From Atrina japonica (lineage: Eukaryota; Mollusca; Bivalvia; Pterioida; Pinnidae): a stretch of 64,000 bases of DNA. Positions 1 through 52,407 of this stretch are shown one piece after another. The DNA lies in NCBI GenBank assembly GCA_030159075.1, contig BROG01000078.1:1660409-1724408 (forward strand). The letters run 5' to 3'. Under the pieces are notes generated by a model. The model worked only from the letters and a program-made list of their open reading frames with translations, was not told the DNA's origin and searched no databases. The translations under genes were made by a program, and so were the position numbers. Positions within the stretch are counted from its first letter, which is position 1, and every line of letters starts with the position of its first letter.

Positions 1-244
1 AGAGGTATAGATCTAGTCACTAGTGGTATATATAGAGGTATAGATCTAGTCACTAGTGGTATATATAGAGGTATAGATCTAGTCACTAGTGGTATATATA
101 GAGGTACAGATCTAGTCACTAGTGGTATATATAGAGGTATAGATCTAGTCACTAGTGGTATATATAGAGGTATAGATCTAGTCACTAGTGGTATATATAG
201 AGGTATAGATCTAGTCACTAGTGGTATATATAGAGGTACAGATC

Positions 245-660
245 TTTTATAAAGTGGTATATATCATGACACTAGTTCTATGCAATGATTTGCAGATTTA
301 GCTACTAGATTTATAGAAAATGGTACAGATTTAGTCACTAGTGGTATATATAGAGGTACAGATTTAATCACTAGATTTATAGAGAGGTAGTAGATTCAGT
401 CACTAGTGGTATTATAGAGAGGTACAGATCTATTTGTTAGTGGTTATATATAGAGGTATAGATTAAGCTAGTCACTATATAAAGTGGTATATATTCAGAG
501 GTAGAGGTATATATCTAGTCACTAGTGGTACAAATAGAGGTACAGGTGCTACAAAACTGCAGTGGTCAATATATAATTGTATAGTTAGTCATTATTTTGC
601 TATTAAGCTATATTGACTACTGACTTATCTTATATATGTTGTACCTACTTGAACTCTTTA
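245..660 (+). repeat. Higher-order repeat copy 1
   Basis: Non-minisatellite spacer (TATATCATGACACTAGTTCT, ATGCAATGATTTGC and so on) repeated at 1225-1660 with a constant offset of 980 bp. The 90-bp left part is nearly identical; the rest is diverged but co-linear. Confidence 0.8.
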
Positions 661-1224
661 GATTTGCACTTTTGGTATATATAGATTTTTAGATTTAGTC
701 TTAGCTGGTACAGGCATAGAGGTATCTGATCTAGTCACTAGTGCTGAATATATAGAGGTACATAGATTTAATTCACTAGTGGTATATATATTTTATAGAT
801 CTAGTCACTAGTGGTATAATATATAGACACTCAGCATTTAGTCATCCAGTGGTATAGAGTAGAGGTACACTGATCTAGGTCAGATCAGGTGGACATATAG
901 AGAGGTACAGATATAGTCATTAGAGATATACAGAGAGGTACAGATCTAGTCACTAGTGGTATATAGAGAGGTACAGATCTAGTCACTAGTGGTATATAGA
1001 GAGGTACAGATCTAGTCACTACTGGTACAGATCTAGTCACTTTTGACATATAGAGAGGTACAGATCTAGTCACTAGTGGTACATATAGAGGTGCAGATTT
1101 AGTCTCCAGTGGTATATAGAAAGGTACAGATCTAGTCACTAGTTAGATATATACATATAGATCTATCACTACTGGTATATCTATACTTTTGACATATAGA
1201 AAGGTACAGATCTGGTCACTTAAT

Positions 1225-1660
1225 TTTTATAAAGTGGTATATATCATGACACTAGTTCTATGCAATGATTTGCAAATTTAGCTACTAGATTTATAGGAAA
1301 TGGTACAGATTTAGTCAGTGTGGTGTATGAGCTGGCACAAATTTAATCACCAGATTTCTAGAGAGAGGTAGTGGTTCAGTCAATAGATTTTTATGAAGAA
1401 GTATATATTTATTTGTTAAGATTATATAAAGAAGTATAAATTAAGCGAGTGGATTATATAAAGAGGTATATATTTAGTCAGTAGAGGTATATATTCAGTC
1501 AGTAGAGGTATATATTTACTCATTAGCATTACAAAACTGCAGGCTCAATCTAAATTGCTAGAGAGAGGTACATTATTTTAGCTATTAAGACTATATTGAC
1601 TACAGATCTTATCTTATGTTGTTATATAGAGACTTGAGACTCTTGTCACTTTGCTTCTAG
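1225..1660 (+). repeat. Higher-order repeat copy 2
   Basis: Partner of 245-660, offset 980 bp. A further eroded copy is suggested around 3890-4440 by shared phrases (ATTACATGCATATAAAGA, CAGTGCCAG, TTCTGCT). Confidence 0.75.
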
Positions 1661-3060
1661 AGAGGGAGATCTTCACTTTGTTTAGTTTAGCTTTTACAGG
1701 CAATTTTTTTGACTGGCCTGCTTTTTCTGCTGAATGATCCATAGGTACATCTTGTCATTTGTTATATTCTTCCTTTGTAGATTTGTCACTATTTTCTCTG
1801 AAAGAAACAAAATCATTGACAATATACAAATACTCAGCAATTTTCATAAAGAGATATAGAGTAGTGGTACACAGAAAGGTACAGATCTAGTCACTATTGG
1901 TATGCAGAAAGGTACAGATATAGTCATTAGAGGTATACAGAGAGGTATAGATCTAGTCACTAGTGGTACACAGAAAGGTACAGATCTAGTCACCATTGGT
2001 ATGCAGAAAGGTACAGATATAGTCATTAAAGGTATATAGAGAGGTACAGATCTAGTCACTAGTGGTATATAGAGGTACAGATCTAGTCACTATTGGTACA
2101 GAGAAGTACAGATCTAGTAACTAGTGTTATATAGAGAGGTACAGATCTAGTCACTATTGGTACATAGAGAGGTACAGATCTAGTCACTATTGGTATATAG
2201 AGATAGGTACAGATCTAGTCATTAGTGGTAAATAGAGAGGTACAGATCTAGTCACTATTGGTATATAGAGAGGTACAGATCTAGTCACTAGTGGTAAATA
2301 GAGAGGTACGGATCTAGTCACTGTTGGTACATAGAGAGATACAGATCTAGTCACTACTGACATATAGATAGGTACAGATCTAGTCACTATTGGTATATAG
2401 AGAGGTACAGATCTTGTCACTAGTGGTAAATAGAGAGGTACAGATCTAGTCACTGCTGACATATAGAGAGGTACAGATCTAGTCACTATTGGTACATAGA
2501 GAGGTACAGATCTAGTCACTACTGACATATAGAGAGGTACAGATCTAGTCACTATTGGTATATAGAGAGGTACAGATCTAGTCACAAGGTGGTAATAGAG
2601 AGGTACAGATCTAGTAACTAGATTTAAAGAGAGGTACAAATTTAGTCACTAGTGGTATACAGAGGTAAATATTTAGTCACTTGTGGTATACAGAGACATA
2701 GATTTAATCATTTGTGGTATATATGGAGAGGTTCAGGATCTAGTCCTTAATGTTGGTATATAGAGAGTGGTACGGATTTAGTCTATGTTGTATAAAGAGA
2801 GAACGGATCTAGTCACTAGTGGTAAATATTAAGAGGAACAGATTTTAAGAGGTACAGATATAAAGTCACTACAGATTTTAAAATCACGTCACAATATAAA
2901 GAGGTACAGATTTTAAAATCACGTCACAATATAAAGAGGTACAGATCCAGAGGTACATAAATCCTGTAGTCACTAGTTGAATTTGCTTCAGAGAGGTACA
3001 GAGGAGTCATTAGAATTTTTATCTTTTTAAATGAGGTATCTACCCTAGTCACAAGGTTTT

Positions 3061-4800
3061 ACAGTCGGAAGATTTGACAATCTCTAGTAACTAGATTTAA
3101 CAGAGAGGTACAAATATTTGTCAGCGTAGTGGTATACAGATGTAAAATGTATTTTCCCACAGTCCTTGTTCTTCTTCCAGAGACAGGAACCGATTTAAAT
3201 CATTTGTAAGGTTTGTATATATGGAGAGGTTCAGATTCAGTCCTTAGATTGGCTATATAATTTATTAAGCCCCGTTCTAGTGGCCATGATTTTTGCCAGA
3301 TCTAACAGTATAAGTCTTTGTAACAGACCTTTATAAATCACTTGTACAATATAAATTTGAGTGGTACAGATTTTAAAATTTCCGTCACCAATGTTAAAGA
3401 GCCTCGCCATAGCGGATTTTGTTTATTGACGCAAAGTGATTCCAAAAAAGGTACAGATTTAAAAATGGCGGTCAAGGAACAATTTTATAAACGGTTTTGA
3501 ACATCAATATCATATTTGGAAACCAAATTTCATTGAAATCAAACAATGTTGAATTTTCCCGCCTTTATTGTCCGCCATTTTGAAAAATGGCGGTCAACAA
3601 AAAATTTTCAACACCGGTTTTGAAGTAAAGAGGCACACATTTTAAAAATCACATCGACAATATAAAGAGATACAGATTTAAAACACCTAAAAATAAAAAA
3701 TTCTGAAAAAAGGACAATTAATCACTAGATTTTGATAAAAAGGTACAGATATGTGTACATGTATAGATCTTGATAAATAACATGTTTGCAATTTAGACTT
3801 AGTCACTATATCTACTATATTTTTTGCCATATTAGTAATTACTTAATCACTATATTTTGTATATTTTTTACAGCCAAAAGGGCTATAACTAGATACTTAG
3901 TCACTATAGTTTGTATATTAGCCATCTCATTAAGACATCACTTTTACCCATGTCATATTTGTATATTTCTGCCATATTTTTGTACATACTTAGTCACTAG
4001 GTTAATACAAAAAAGCTGCAGATTCTGCTTCTTTATTACATGCATATAAAGAACAAATATATTAAATCACCCTAGTGACGACTCAGTTCAAGTATGGTTC
4101 AATTTGGCCCATTAGCATTAGGTATAGGTAGAAAGATGTACTAAACAGACTTAAGGACGCACAGTGCCAGCAATAGCTTCTGCTGATTTTTTTACGGTAC
4201 AGATATGTACATATAAGGTATATAAATACATGTAGGAACACTTTAGTCACTAAGTATATATTTAGCCATATTGTACTAGGTTACAAAAAAGCTCTTCTTT
4301 ATTACATGCATATAAAGAGGTATAGATTAAGTCACTAGAGGTACGTGTATATATTTTGTCATTAGTGTAGCTTTTGGAGACAATTGTTTTTTAAGTCTCA
4401 CAGTGCCAGACTTCTGCTTTTTTTACGCTCATCTACTACTGAATTATCAGTACATATTTTTACCTCTCTTTATCTTGTCATCAGGGAATTTTTGTTTAGT
4501 TTTTTCTTTTTTTGTCTGAAAGAAATCATCGGTACATATTTTTAACTCTCCCATCAGACAATTCAATTTTTCTCTGAAAGAAACAAAATCATTGACAAGA
4601 CATTCAGTAGAGAAACTTTAAGAACATTTTTTTCATAAAATGAACTTAACCCCTTGGTGATTAGTTTGTTTCATTGCTAGTTTCATGTCTAGACTTTTTC
4701 ACTTACAACGTCTGTATAGAGCTGACACCAGCAATATATGAAGTGCTACAAACTCAGACCTGTGCTATGGACTGATGCCAATACAGTGAGGGTTCTTAAA
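3061..4800. other. Degenerate satellite-derived sequence, no gene
   Basis: AT-rich with fading minisatellite words and a palindromic patch at 3460-3600 (AAAATGGCGGTCA and CGCCATTTTG). A 30-bp phrase (TTCTCTGAAAGAAACAAAAT...) at 4569-4598 repeats 1793-1822. No coding exon recognised. Confidence 0.6.
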
Positions 4801-4993
4801 TACCGTAAAACCTCTTTATAATGCCCCTTGTTTCATTTGTCCCCCTGCTTTACATCACAATTTTTTAAAACTCTACTTTTCTAATTTCCCCCATAATTTC
4901 CTTAAAGATTTCCCTTTATCTATTTCCAAATCCCCTTTACCATGCCAAATTGGGGCTGAACAAATGGTGGCATTATAACAAGGTTTTACCGTA
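4801..4993. mobile_element. TA-flanked MITE (ACCGTAAAACC ends)
   Basis: TACCGTAAAACCTCTTTATA at the left mirrors GGCATTATAACAAGGTTTTA followed by CCGTA at the right. Same layout as the CAGT-type MITE family below. Confidence 0.7.
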
Positions 4994-5229
4994 CATGTAT
5001 GTAAAGCCTTACGTGACAGGGGACATTGGTTTTCAATTTCATCTGAATGACATGTGACTCATTTCTTATGCCACACACTATCAAAGGAACAGTCACTACC
5101 TTTCCTGACCTTATTCACCCCAAAAGACCCATTTTGATTGGTCCAAGTCATTGATTTACAGAAGAGTCCATTGGCTTTGAGGGGTTGATGTGCTAAAGTC
5201 TTTAATTCAGTAAATATTTCAATATAAAA

Positions 5230-5935
5230 TAATATTTATTACTTCTATACTGGAATTAACATACTGCCATCAATATTGACCAAAATCATTATCAAATTAA
5301 CTACTGCAATATAAAGTTATACTGACTACATCTATACTGTACAGATGTGTTAGCATAGTACATGTACTGCATAACAACAAATGTTGACTGAAGTGCATAT
5401 CAAACTAACTACTGCAATATAAAGTTATATTGACTACTTCTATACTGTGTTAGCATACAGCAATCCATGCAGCATGAAGTCATTATCTAATGAACTACTG
5501 CAATATAAAGTTACATTGACTATTTCTATATTGTACACATGTGTTAGCATACAGCAATCCATGCAGCATGAAGTCATTAATAAACTAACAAGTAACTACT
5601 GCAATATAAAGTTATATAGACTACCTCTATACTGTACATGTGTTAGCATACATTTGTACACCAAATCAACCAATGTTGACTGAAGTCCATATCAAACTAA
5701 CTACTGCAATATAAAGTTGTATTGACTTCTATACTGTGTTAGCAAACAGCAATCCATGCAGAATGAAGTCATTATAAAGATACATTGACTACTTTATACT
5801 ATGTTAACATACAGCAAATCCATCAATATTGACTGAAGTCAATATCAAACTAAATACTGCAATATAAAGTTATATCGACTTCTATACAGTGTTAGCATAC
5901 AGCAATCACTATATGATTTGATATTATTAAGCTAC
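5230..5935 (+). repeat. Alternating two-type satellite, about 75-110 bp monomers
   Basis: AACTACTGCAATATAAAGTT opens monomers at 5298, 5407, 5493, 5594 and 5699, with degenerate ones at about 5776 and 5852. Monomers end either with a TGTTGACTGAAGT...ATATCAAACT tail or with CAATCCATGCAGCATGAAGT; the two types are interleaved, not random. Confidence 0.8.
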
Positions 5936-5986
5936 CTACACGTACTGGAATACATTGTTATATGGACTACATCTACAGAGGTTTAC

Positions 5987-46421
<40,435 letters not shown>

Positions 46422-46504
46422 ATCTGTAGATGGTCAGGTTTATATTCCAGATGCAGAAAAGGATTAAAAACAAAACCTATATTTAAAAAATGTTTTGTTT
46501 ACGT

Positions 46505-46560
46505 CTGACTCCTAGACTTCCATTTCCGGTTAATTCGCGCTTGCGCAAACAAAGTGAAAG
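46505..46560. promoter_or_regulatory. Putative MDM1 promoter with ETS-like and NRF1-like sites
   Basis: About 100-125 bp upstream of the MDM1 ATG lies an ETS-type core (TTCCGG at 46525-46530) next to a nearly palindromic CGCGCTTGCGCA at 46536-46547, resembling the NRF1 consensus. Both are typical of TATA-less housekeeping and often bidirectional promoters. No TATA box seen. Inference from motifs only. Confidence 0.5.
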
Positions 46561-46564
46561 TAGC

Positions 46565-46702
46565 ATGTCCAATAAAACAAAGATGCTCGAGCTTGCTTGC
46601 TGGGACTTTCGTTTATCTCCTTATCACCTTGTAGTTCGGTATGCCGAATATGATTATAAAAATTTTACACCTCCTGAAAAGTCACTTTATTGTGGACTGT
46701 AA
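46565..46702 (+). CDS. Small divergent ORF, unrecognised (possible first exon)
   Basis: 45 codons from ATG at 46565, reading away from MDM1 on the opposite strand, immediately past the putative shared promoter. The peptide starts MSNKTKMLELACWDFRLSPY. The ELxxWDFR stretch faintly recalls the start of mu-class glutathione transferases (GYWDIRG), but the catalytic tyrosine position would be cysteine and no downstream exon could be joined. A GT donor could lie inside (CGGTATGC near 46640). It could be a first exon, an upstream-type ORF or chance. Confidence 0.25.
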   Translation: MSNKTKMLELACWDFRLSPYHLVVRYAEYDYKNFTPPEKSLYCGL

Positions 46703-46709
46703 TTGAGTC

Positions 46710-48480
46710 CACTAAGGTGACATTTGGATCCGTTAGCTGCATTGTTCTATGTCGAAACACCGCATGACAGATCTATCCAGACGTAGTTCCTAGGGATCTG
46801 AAATAGAGACCAGATTTTTAATGTGGCAATAATCTGTCATCCAATGCGGTAGCCGACCCATTAATGTTTCTAATGTCTTAATTATTTTTTTTGAAATTGC
46901 ACGTCACAGACTGTTGAAACCTGTACATTTAACACACCATAACTGTTCTAAACATAAAATTATGTCTATTTCTGAAACTTTTAAAAATTTGCAAATGACG
47001 GCATAAACGCCTTTTTAAATTAGCAATCTGTCATGATTCGTAATTATAAAAACGGTTAAGTCTTGTAATTCCGTCATTGAAATGATTGAACAACACCTTG
47101 TATTTCCTAAAGCTATGATAAGTCCTATATGTACACCTAGCACTGCATCCAATTTTGCAGGGCCTAGATATCAACCATCTTTGACAGCATGTTCAAGTGT
47201 CTCATCAAATACCAAACGCATGTTATCACCGGTGAGGTCACTATCGTAAAATATAAAACCTAAAAAATCTTATTCCAAGAGGTCCTAAATATCGATATTA
47301 ACAAACCCATTCATTCTTCACTAATGCCGACATAACATTTATTAAGTTAAGAATTCTGTCGAGGGTTATGCTGGATGACATATCAAACACGAAAATAGGA
47401 ACCGATGGCTGGTAAAATCTCGAATGAGAAAACTGAAAGGAACAATCTTCTGTGGTCACTGATCCAGAAGTGAATAGCGAGCTATCTAGATTTTATGACC
47501 AATATGGAAATATGGATTTGTTCCAGCAGTCAAAGCATTAAATACTCATTGTTGTATTGTTTCTCAAGCACAATATATTTGTCTATTAGAAGAACTACGG
47601 TTTAACTTTTAACTCTGGTTAATACCCTGCATATATGTAGGGCTACGCACCTAGCCAACTTTCAAAGGACGGAATCCTTCAAACCTGAGTATCGCTTTTA
47701 CACTCTTTTGATACATCTACAAATTATACCGATTTTGAGCTACCATTGCAACTTCATTTTGAGTACCTAGACCCCAGAAAAAGTAACAGATACTGACGTG
47801 TTCTTATTTTAGCGCCGTACGTGCTCAAGGCATTGCGCTACTTCTAGTGCAGCGCTAAAATATATCCATCCTGTCATTCTGCCCACACGACAAAATAAAA
47901 ATAATAATCCCTGTGTGCTTAGTCCAGTCTGTGCTGTTATACAATATGGTCTGTTTCAATAAAGTGAATATGAAATTAATCGTTGAACATATAATTACTA
48001 AACATATACAAGTGAGAATTGTCATTTTTAGCGAGATTAAACGATGCAGTTCATCATTCGGTCGCGTGCATTATGCATTATCTATGATCTCACAAAGTAT
48101 ACAAAGCAAGAACAAGTATATGATCCACCTGTATCTATACTCCTGGCCACGATAATGGCGCAGCAATACTGTATAAAAGCTTATACGATTTTAGATATTT
48201 GATATTTTAGGTGTTTGGTGAAAATCTAAACTTCTAAAACATTTTTGATTTTTGAATTGCTAAGTATTACACTGACCATTCCAGATCTCATACCTAGATC
48301 TCAGACAAACATATACACAAAGCAAGAACCAGCAAATATTCCACCAAACCTGTATCTATACTCCTGGCCAAGATACTGGCGGGTTGTTAAGGATAAACCT
48401 CAGCAATGCTACATATATAACAGCGTTTTCCATATGTGGATGAAGGGCGTAAGACAAGGGGTGGGGGTGGCAGCGGGGAC
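46710..48480. other. Intergenic; local duplication but no gene assigned
   Basis: A phrase CCTGTATCTATACTCCTGGC occurs at 48129 and 48349, with co-linear flanks (ACAAAGCAAGAAC), so about 100 bp is duplicated with a 220-bp offset. ORFs ending in LYLYSWPR reflect this. GTGGACT/AGTCCAC at 46692-46712 could form a small hairpin. Confidence 0.5.
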
Positions 48481-49105
48481 ACGTGCTCCGCACTTTTGAA
48501 CTGGGGGGCATAGTTTTATTTGTGTACCCACTTTTTGACGTAATTTCTTTTCTCACACAGCCACAATTTCTTTTAATACTTGATTTTTCAAAGCAGTAGT
48601 TATGAGTCTTGAATAATTGATTTTCCGGAATCCGTACTTACTATTACCAAAATTTCCGCGCCCCGCTACGCTCGGCTAAAACAATTACATTATATGTACT
48701 CGCCCATCATTTCGGTAAAGAAATTTTCGTTTTCTTTTTTCTCAGTTTGTATGAATATGAAAATTTATTTGTAAACCTAATAAATTTTGCATTATATTAA
48801 AATGTAAGATATCTATTAGCAATTATTTATTATTATTTATTAGCGGATTGCTATGCGTATATTCGCATCTGGATGCAGACAAAAGGGATTCCAAAATTTA
48901 AACAAATATATCTGAAAGATGCGTAAAACCCTACCCCTAATGAAATATTGCCTCACAATTAATCCAACACTTAGAAATATGTGCAATGATGAGGGAGAGA
49001 GTGCCAATTAAAGTTGATTAAATAGGTGTAATATCTTTCATTTTTCTATAAAAAAAAAATCATAAAATTATAGACAAATTTCCAAAAATTTTCCGCTCGG
49101 CGACT
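48480..49105. repeat. Dispersed repeat, copy 1 (CGCTACGCTCGG)
   Basis: Co-linear with 56815-57910: CCCACTTTTT, CGCTACGCTCGG, CGGTAAAGA.ATTTTCGTTT, GTATGAATATGA.AATTTAT, and TATTGCCTCACAATTAATCC. Confidence 0.75.
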
Positions 49106-49655
49106 TTAATTAAGATTTACAACACTCCAATCTACTATTGTATGCAATGCTTCCTATACCAACAAAAAAGTTACGCCTCCTCTTTGAAAGTTCCTGGATC
49201 CGCCCCTGTAATCCAACGGTTGTGTGCCCCTCAACCCCCTTCCCCCCCCACACACACACTTTACGTGACCCCGCTACGCCAATGTGGACAATAAACATCC
49301 CAAACAACTATAAGAAGATTTACAGACACAATTTCAATTAAATTCATAGTATCAAAATAAACATTTCTCGACGCTTTATACAAAAGCTGGTTACTATTTT
49401 ATTTAACTCACATAATCCGTAATTTCGCTGTCTTACAGGTGACAGCGTATTATTATTTTGCCAGAGTCTTTATTAGACCAGTTTGAAAACGTGTTGGGGG
49501 ATGGGGACACAATTAAGGCCATCTTATTCACCGAAAGTGAGATTGACGTTGCTGTATAGTCGATATGGTGATCTTGTTAAACAATATGCAGTCCCCTTTC
49601 ACGAATGTTAGATAATTTTCTGTGGTATGATCATATACAGCGACTTCCTTTCACC

Positions 49656-49790
49656 ATCTGAGCCCAGCACCATAAAAATTTAGATTATTCTCAACTTGGC
49701 CTGCTCAGCCAATCAGATTTCAGGATAGCCAAAGTTGAGAAAAAAAATTGACTTAAGTAATTCTAAAGTTTTATGGTGCCAGGCCCAGAT
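49656..49790. mobile_element. 135-bp TIR element (AGCACCATAAAA)
   Basis: CTGAGCCCAGCACCATAAAA at the left and TTTTATGGTGCCAGGCCCAG at the right, with CTCAACTTGGC / GCCAAAGTTGAG nested inside as a second stem. Confidence 0.8.
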
Positions 49791-49794
49791 ATGG

Positions 49795-49900
49795 AGCTGG
49801 ATGATGACCTTTTCACCGAGCTTGATCTTTTCACCGAACTTGACCTCCTGTGCTTGACCTTTTTTATCGAACTCGACCTTTTCATCGAATTCGACAGGTT
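49795..49900. repeat. Short tandem GACCTTTTCACCGAGCTT units
   Basis: About five imperfect units of 15-33 bp; the minus-strand ORF with KRSSSVKRSSS is a by-product. Confidence 0.6.
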
Positions 49901-50534
49901 TCCATGGAAACATTTACGACGGATGTGGCATGCTAACAGGGGACGCTGACTCCTTCCAGACACCTGGTTCCACCCCGTTTGAGATTCGCAATTAATCTTC
50001 CCGTTGGGACTGTTGCTATATCTCATTTGTTTAATTCTAATGGACTTACAGTTTCGAAAATAAAAGTCAAATCAAAACATTGAAATGTTAAAATTCAGGA
50101 ATACCAGAACACAGAATTCAATGAAAATATAAATTACCAATACTTTATTTTGTCATGGTAAAATGCTGTTTCACATAATTTGGTAAAGTTTTGTATGTTT
50201 TAATTATAACGTATTTTATGATACATATAGTATACCCAATTCAATTATGAAGCTTATCGGTGAAAAACATTTATCCAGTCTTTGACGTATGGCGTATAAT
50301 CTATATCTATATCACAAGAAGTATTAAAACCATAAAAATGATATTGAATTGTTTTTTAATATTATCTATATTGATTTTGGTTGATGACAATATAACCATA
50401 AGTAGACTAAAAAATAAAACTTTGACCCTTTACCCGATGGTCTTTTTTTTTATTAGTATCCTTTCATGCACCATAGTCCATTGATGCTTGTATCAGAATT
50501 CATAAATCTTTTCAAAAACGAAAATTCTTATTTC

Positions 50535-51490
50535 TGGTAAAGTATTGGGAGTTTATACGACACACTACAATGTTGCCGGGGAGACGCTATGAAAGGCCAT
50601 TTGGGTCACAAACGTGATGAACGTATGTCATGATCACTTGCGTGCAAAAAACATACGTGTTGCATTGAATTATGACCGAGAAGAAACAACCAATTGGAAC
50701 TTTTCCATCATAAAATAATAATCAGAAATATCCCGAAGTGGACAAGAAGTTGTTTGTATTAACGACAATACTTAACGAAATAAGATTTTTTTTTTACTTA
50801 ATCTGATAATCTAGATACATATGCTGGGAATATCTGCACATGTAAAAATGTAAAATGTCGACGATATTTAGTACCTTATCACGTGACCAAATGACTTATA
50901 GAATCTAGCCCTACCTTGAGGGTATAACAAAGGTTTTAAAAGGAATTTCAATCCGAGGGTAAAATTCTTGAATGACGAACCCGAGGCTTGCGGAGGGTTT
51001 GTCATTCAACAATCTTATCCCGAGGATTGAGATTCCTTTGTAATACCCTCAAGGTTGGGGTTGATAATTTTTCTGCCAGGTTTTAGTACAATAGAGGATA
51101 AAATTCAAAATTAACAATTAAGGGTGTAAAGATACATACATGTATTGTTAATATTTAAAAGTATGTAAATTTAATTAAGAAATTACATCCGTATTTAGTA
51201 CATACCATTATGCCAATGAAAATGTGTCCCGATATCGGGCGCCGTTAATTGTTGCATTACTAATTAAACGAAACAAAGCCTCAGACTGGTTAATTTCATC
51301 ACGTAAGTTTGTATTACACTCGTTACTGAGGTGCCAAAACTGTGTTTTGCATGCAAAAACTTCATATTCAAGAATAACGCGTTAATATATCATCTTTCAC
51401 GTTAAAAGTCACTACATGTACTTGCAAGCACTGTTTAAATGCAACTCGTATGTTTTATCATGCAAATGGTCATCACGTTAGTTCATCAAG
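50535..51490. mobile_element. Possible about 950-bp TIR element
   Basis: Left AACGTGATGAACG...GCAAAAAACATACGTGTTGC; the right arm is the complement (AACTCGTATGTTTTATCATG, CATCACGTTAGTTCATC). 61175-61345 resembles a solo end. Contains the element at 50904-51067. Confidence 0.45.
50904..51067. mobile_element. 164-bp TIR element (CTACCTTGAGGGTAT)
   Basis: CCCTACCTTGAGGGTATAAC at the left; GTAATACCCTCAAGGTTGGG at the right; inner stem AATCCGAGGGTAA / TCCCGAGGATTG. Confidence 0.8.
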
Positions 51491-51529
51491 TTTGTAACCA
51501 AAACGGCCTTCATAAGGCACTAGCAGGCA

Positions 51530-51670
51530 TTTGGCAAGTGAAATGGCAAACATTCTTACAAAATTATTTTAGGCTCCAGTGGGGCTCGAACCAGCAGTGA
51601 CAAGCATTGATAGATTCCATGGTTAAAAGTATGCACGTAGCTCTCACCACTCGGTCACAGAGGGTTGGAC
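51530..51670 (-). mobile_element. SINE family 1, 5' part
   Basis: GGGGCTCGAACC (B-box complement) and TCACCACTCGGTCACAGAGG (A-box complement) place the head near 51668. Confidence 0.75.
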
Positions 51671-51671
51671 A

Positions 51672-52060
51672 TGACCTTTGTATATATAATACTGAAAGTA
51701 CCTTTCCATAAGGAACGAGAATAATTATCATTATATGATTTAGGGGTGGGGGATATGAATGGGATTCAAGTTATAAACAAAAAGGGGTGGGGCAGTACAT
51801 CTAAAGACCCCATATAAACCATAGAATGTGCCTCTGAAGATCAATTATATATATATCGTTTAGGGCTAGGGATGTGAACGGTTTTAATGTTACTAGTATA
51901 TAAAGGTGAAAACACATATTTCAATGGGTGGACAGAACTCAACGGACCCCATATACACCACTGAACGTGTCTTCCAATAATGAACAATAATATACATTTG
52001 TATATGGTTTAAGGGTGGGGATGTGAACGGTTTTCAAGCTCTACATAAAAAATATCAATA
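51672..52060 (+). repeat. About 130-bp tandem repeat, three units
   Basis: GGGTGGGGATGTGAACGGTT-type segment at about 51745, 51865 and 52015, each after GTGCCT/GTGTCTTCC and before CCCCATATA. Confidence 0.75.
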
Positions 52061-52407
52061 TATGTGATTTTATATACGTCCAAAACATTCTACAGTAATT
52101 ATTGCTGTACACGCCAGTTCCGATATATCATACTGTTGCTATATACTGTTGTTCCTCTAGTACTTCGATCAACATACTTATTACAACGTTACTGTAGATA
52201 TCGCAGTAAATGCAATGACTTATTGCTACCTTGCCATGAGACATAGACAAACAAAATTATAAATCATTGGAATCAAAATCTCGGAAACGGGGAGAAATAA
52301 GATCGGGAATTTGGAGTTAATTAATAAAATGGAAGTTAACGCAAAACGTCCTCCTTTCAAATGTAGGCATACACCGATATATCTGTGTCCTGATCTGTTG
52401 TTATTGG

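Larger units (their letters stand above)
1..3060. repeat. 33-bp minisatellite array, decaying rightwards
   Basis: Period 33 bp, core AGATCTAGTCACTAGTGG followed by a TATA/AGAGGTA spacer. Copies at 1-240 are almost identical; good runs also occur at 885-1140 and 1860-2660. Because 33 is a multiple of three, the minus strand stays open and yields artificial 11-residue repeats (VTRSVPLYIPL). The array is cut by the window's left edge. Scattered degenerate copies (TTAGTCACTA) continue to about 4350. Confidence 0.95.

Noticed and set aside
885..2639. 84-, 71- and 150-codon minus-strand ORFs of VTRSVPLY repeats
   Set aside because: Translations of the 33-bp minisatellite, whose unit is a multiple of three.
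1..2660. Regular direct repeats resembling a CRISPR array
   Set aside because: Repeats are contiguous without unique spacers, and the genome is plainly eukaryotic with spliced genes and SINEs.
47913..48499. Two plus-strand ORFs sharing LYLYSWPR
   Set aside because: The similarity is a local DNA duplication; no family, no splice evidence, and the frames end arbitrarily.
49763..50026. KRSSSVKRSSS minus-strand ORF, like an SR-rich tail
   Set aside because: Produced by a short imperfect tandem repeat; no neighbouring exons.
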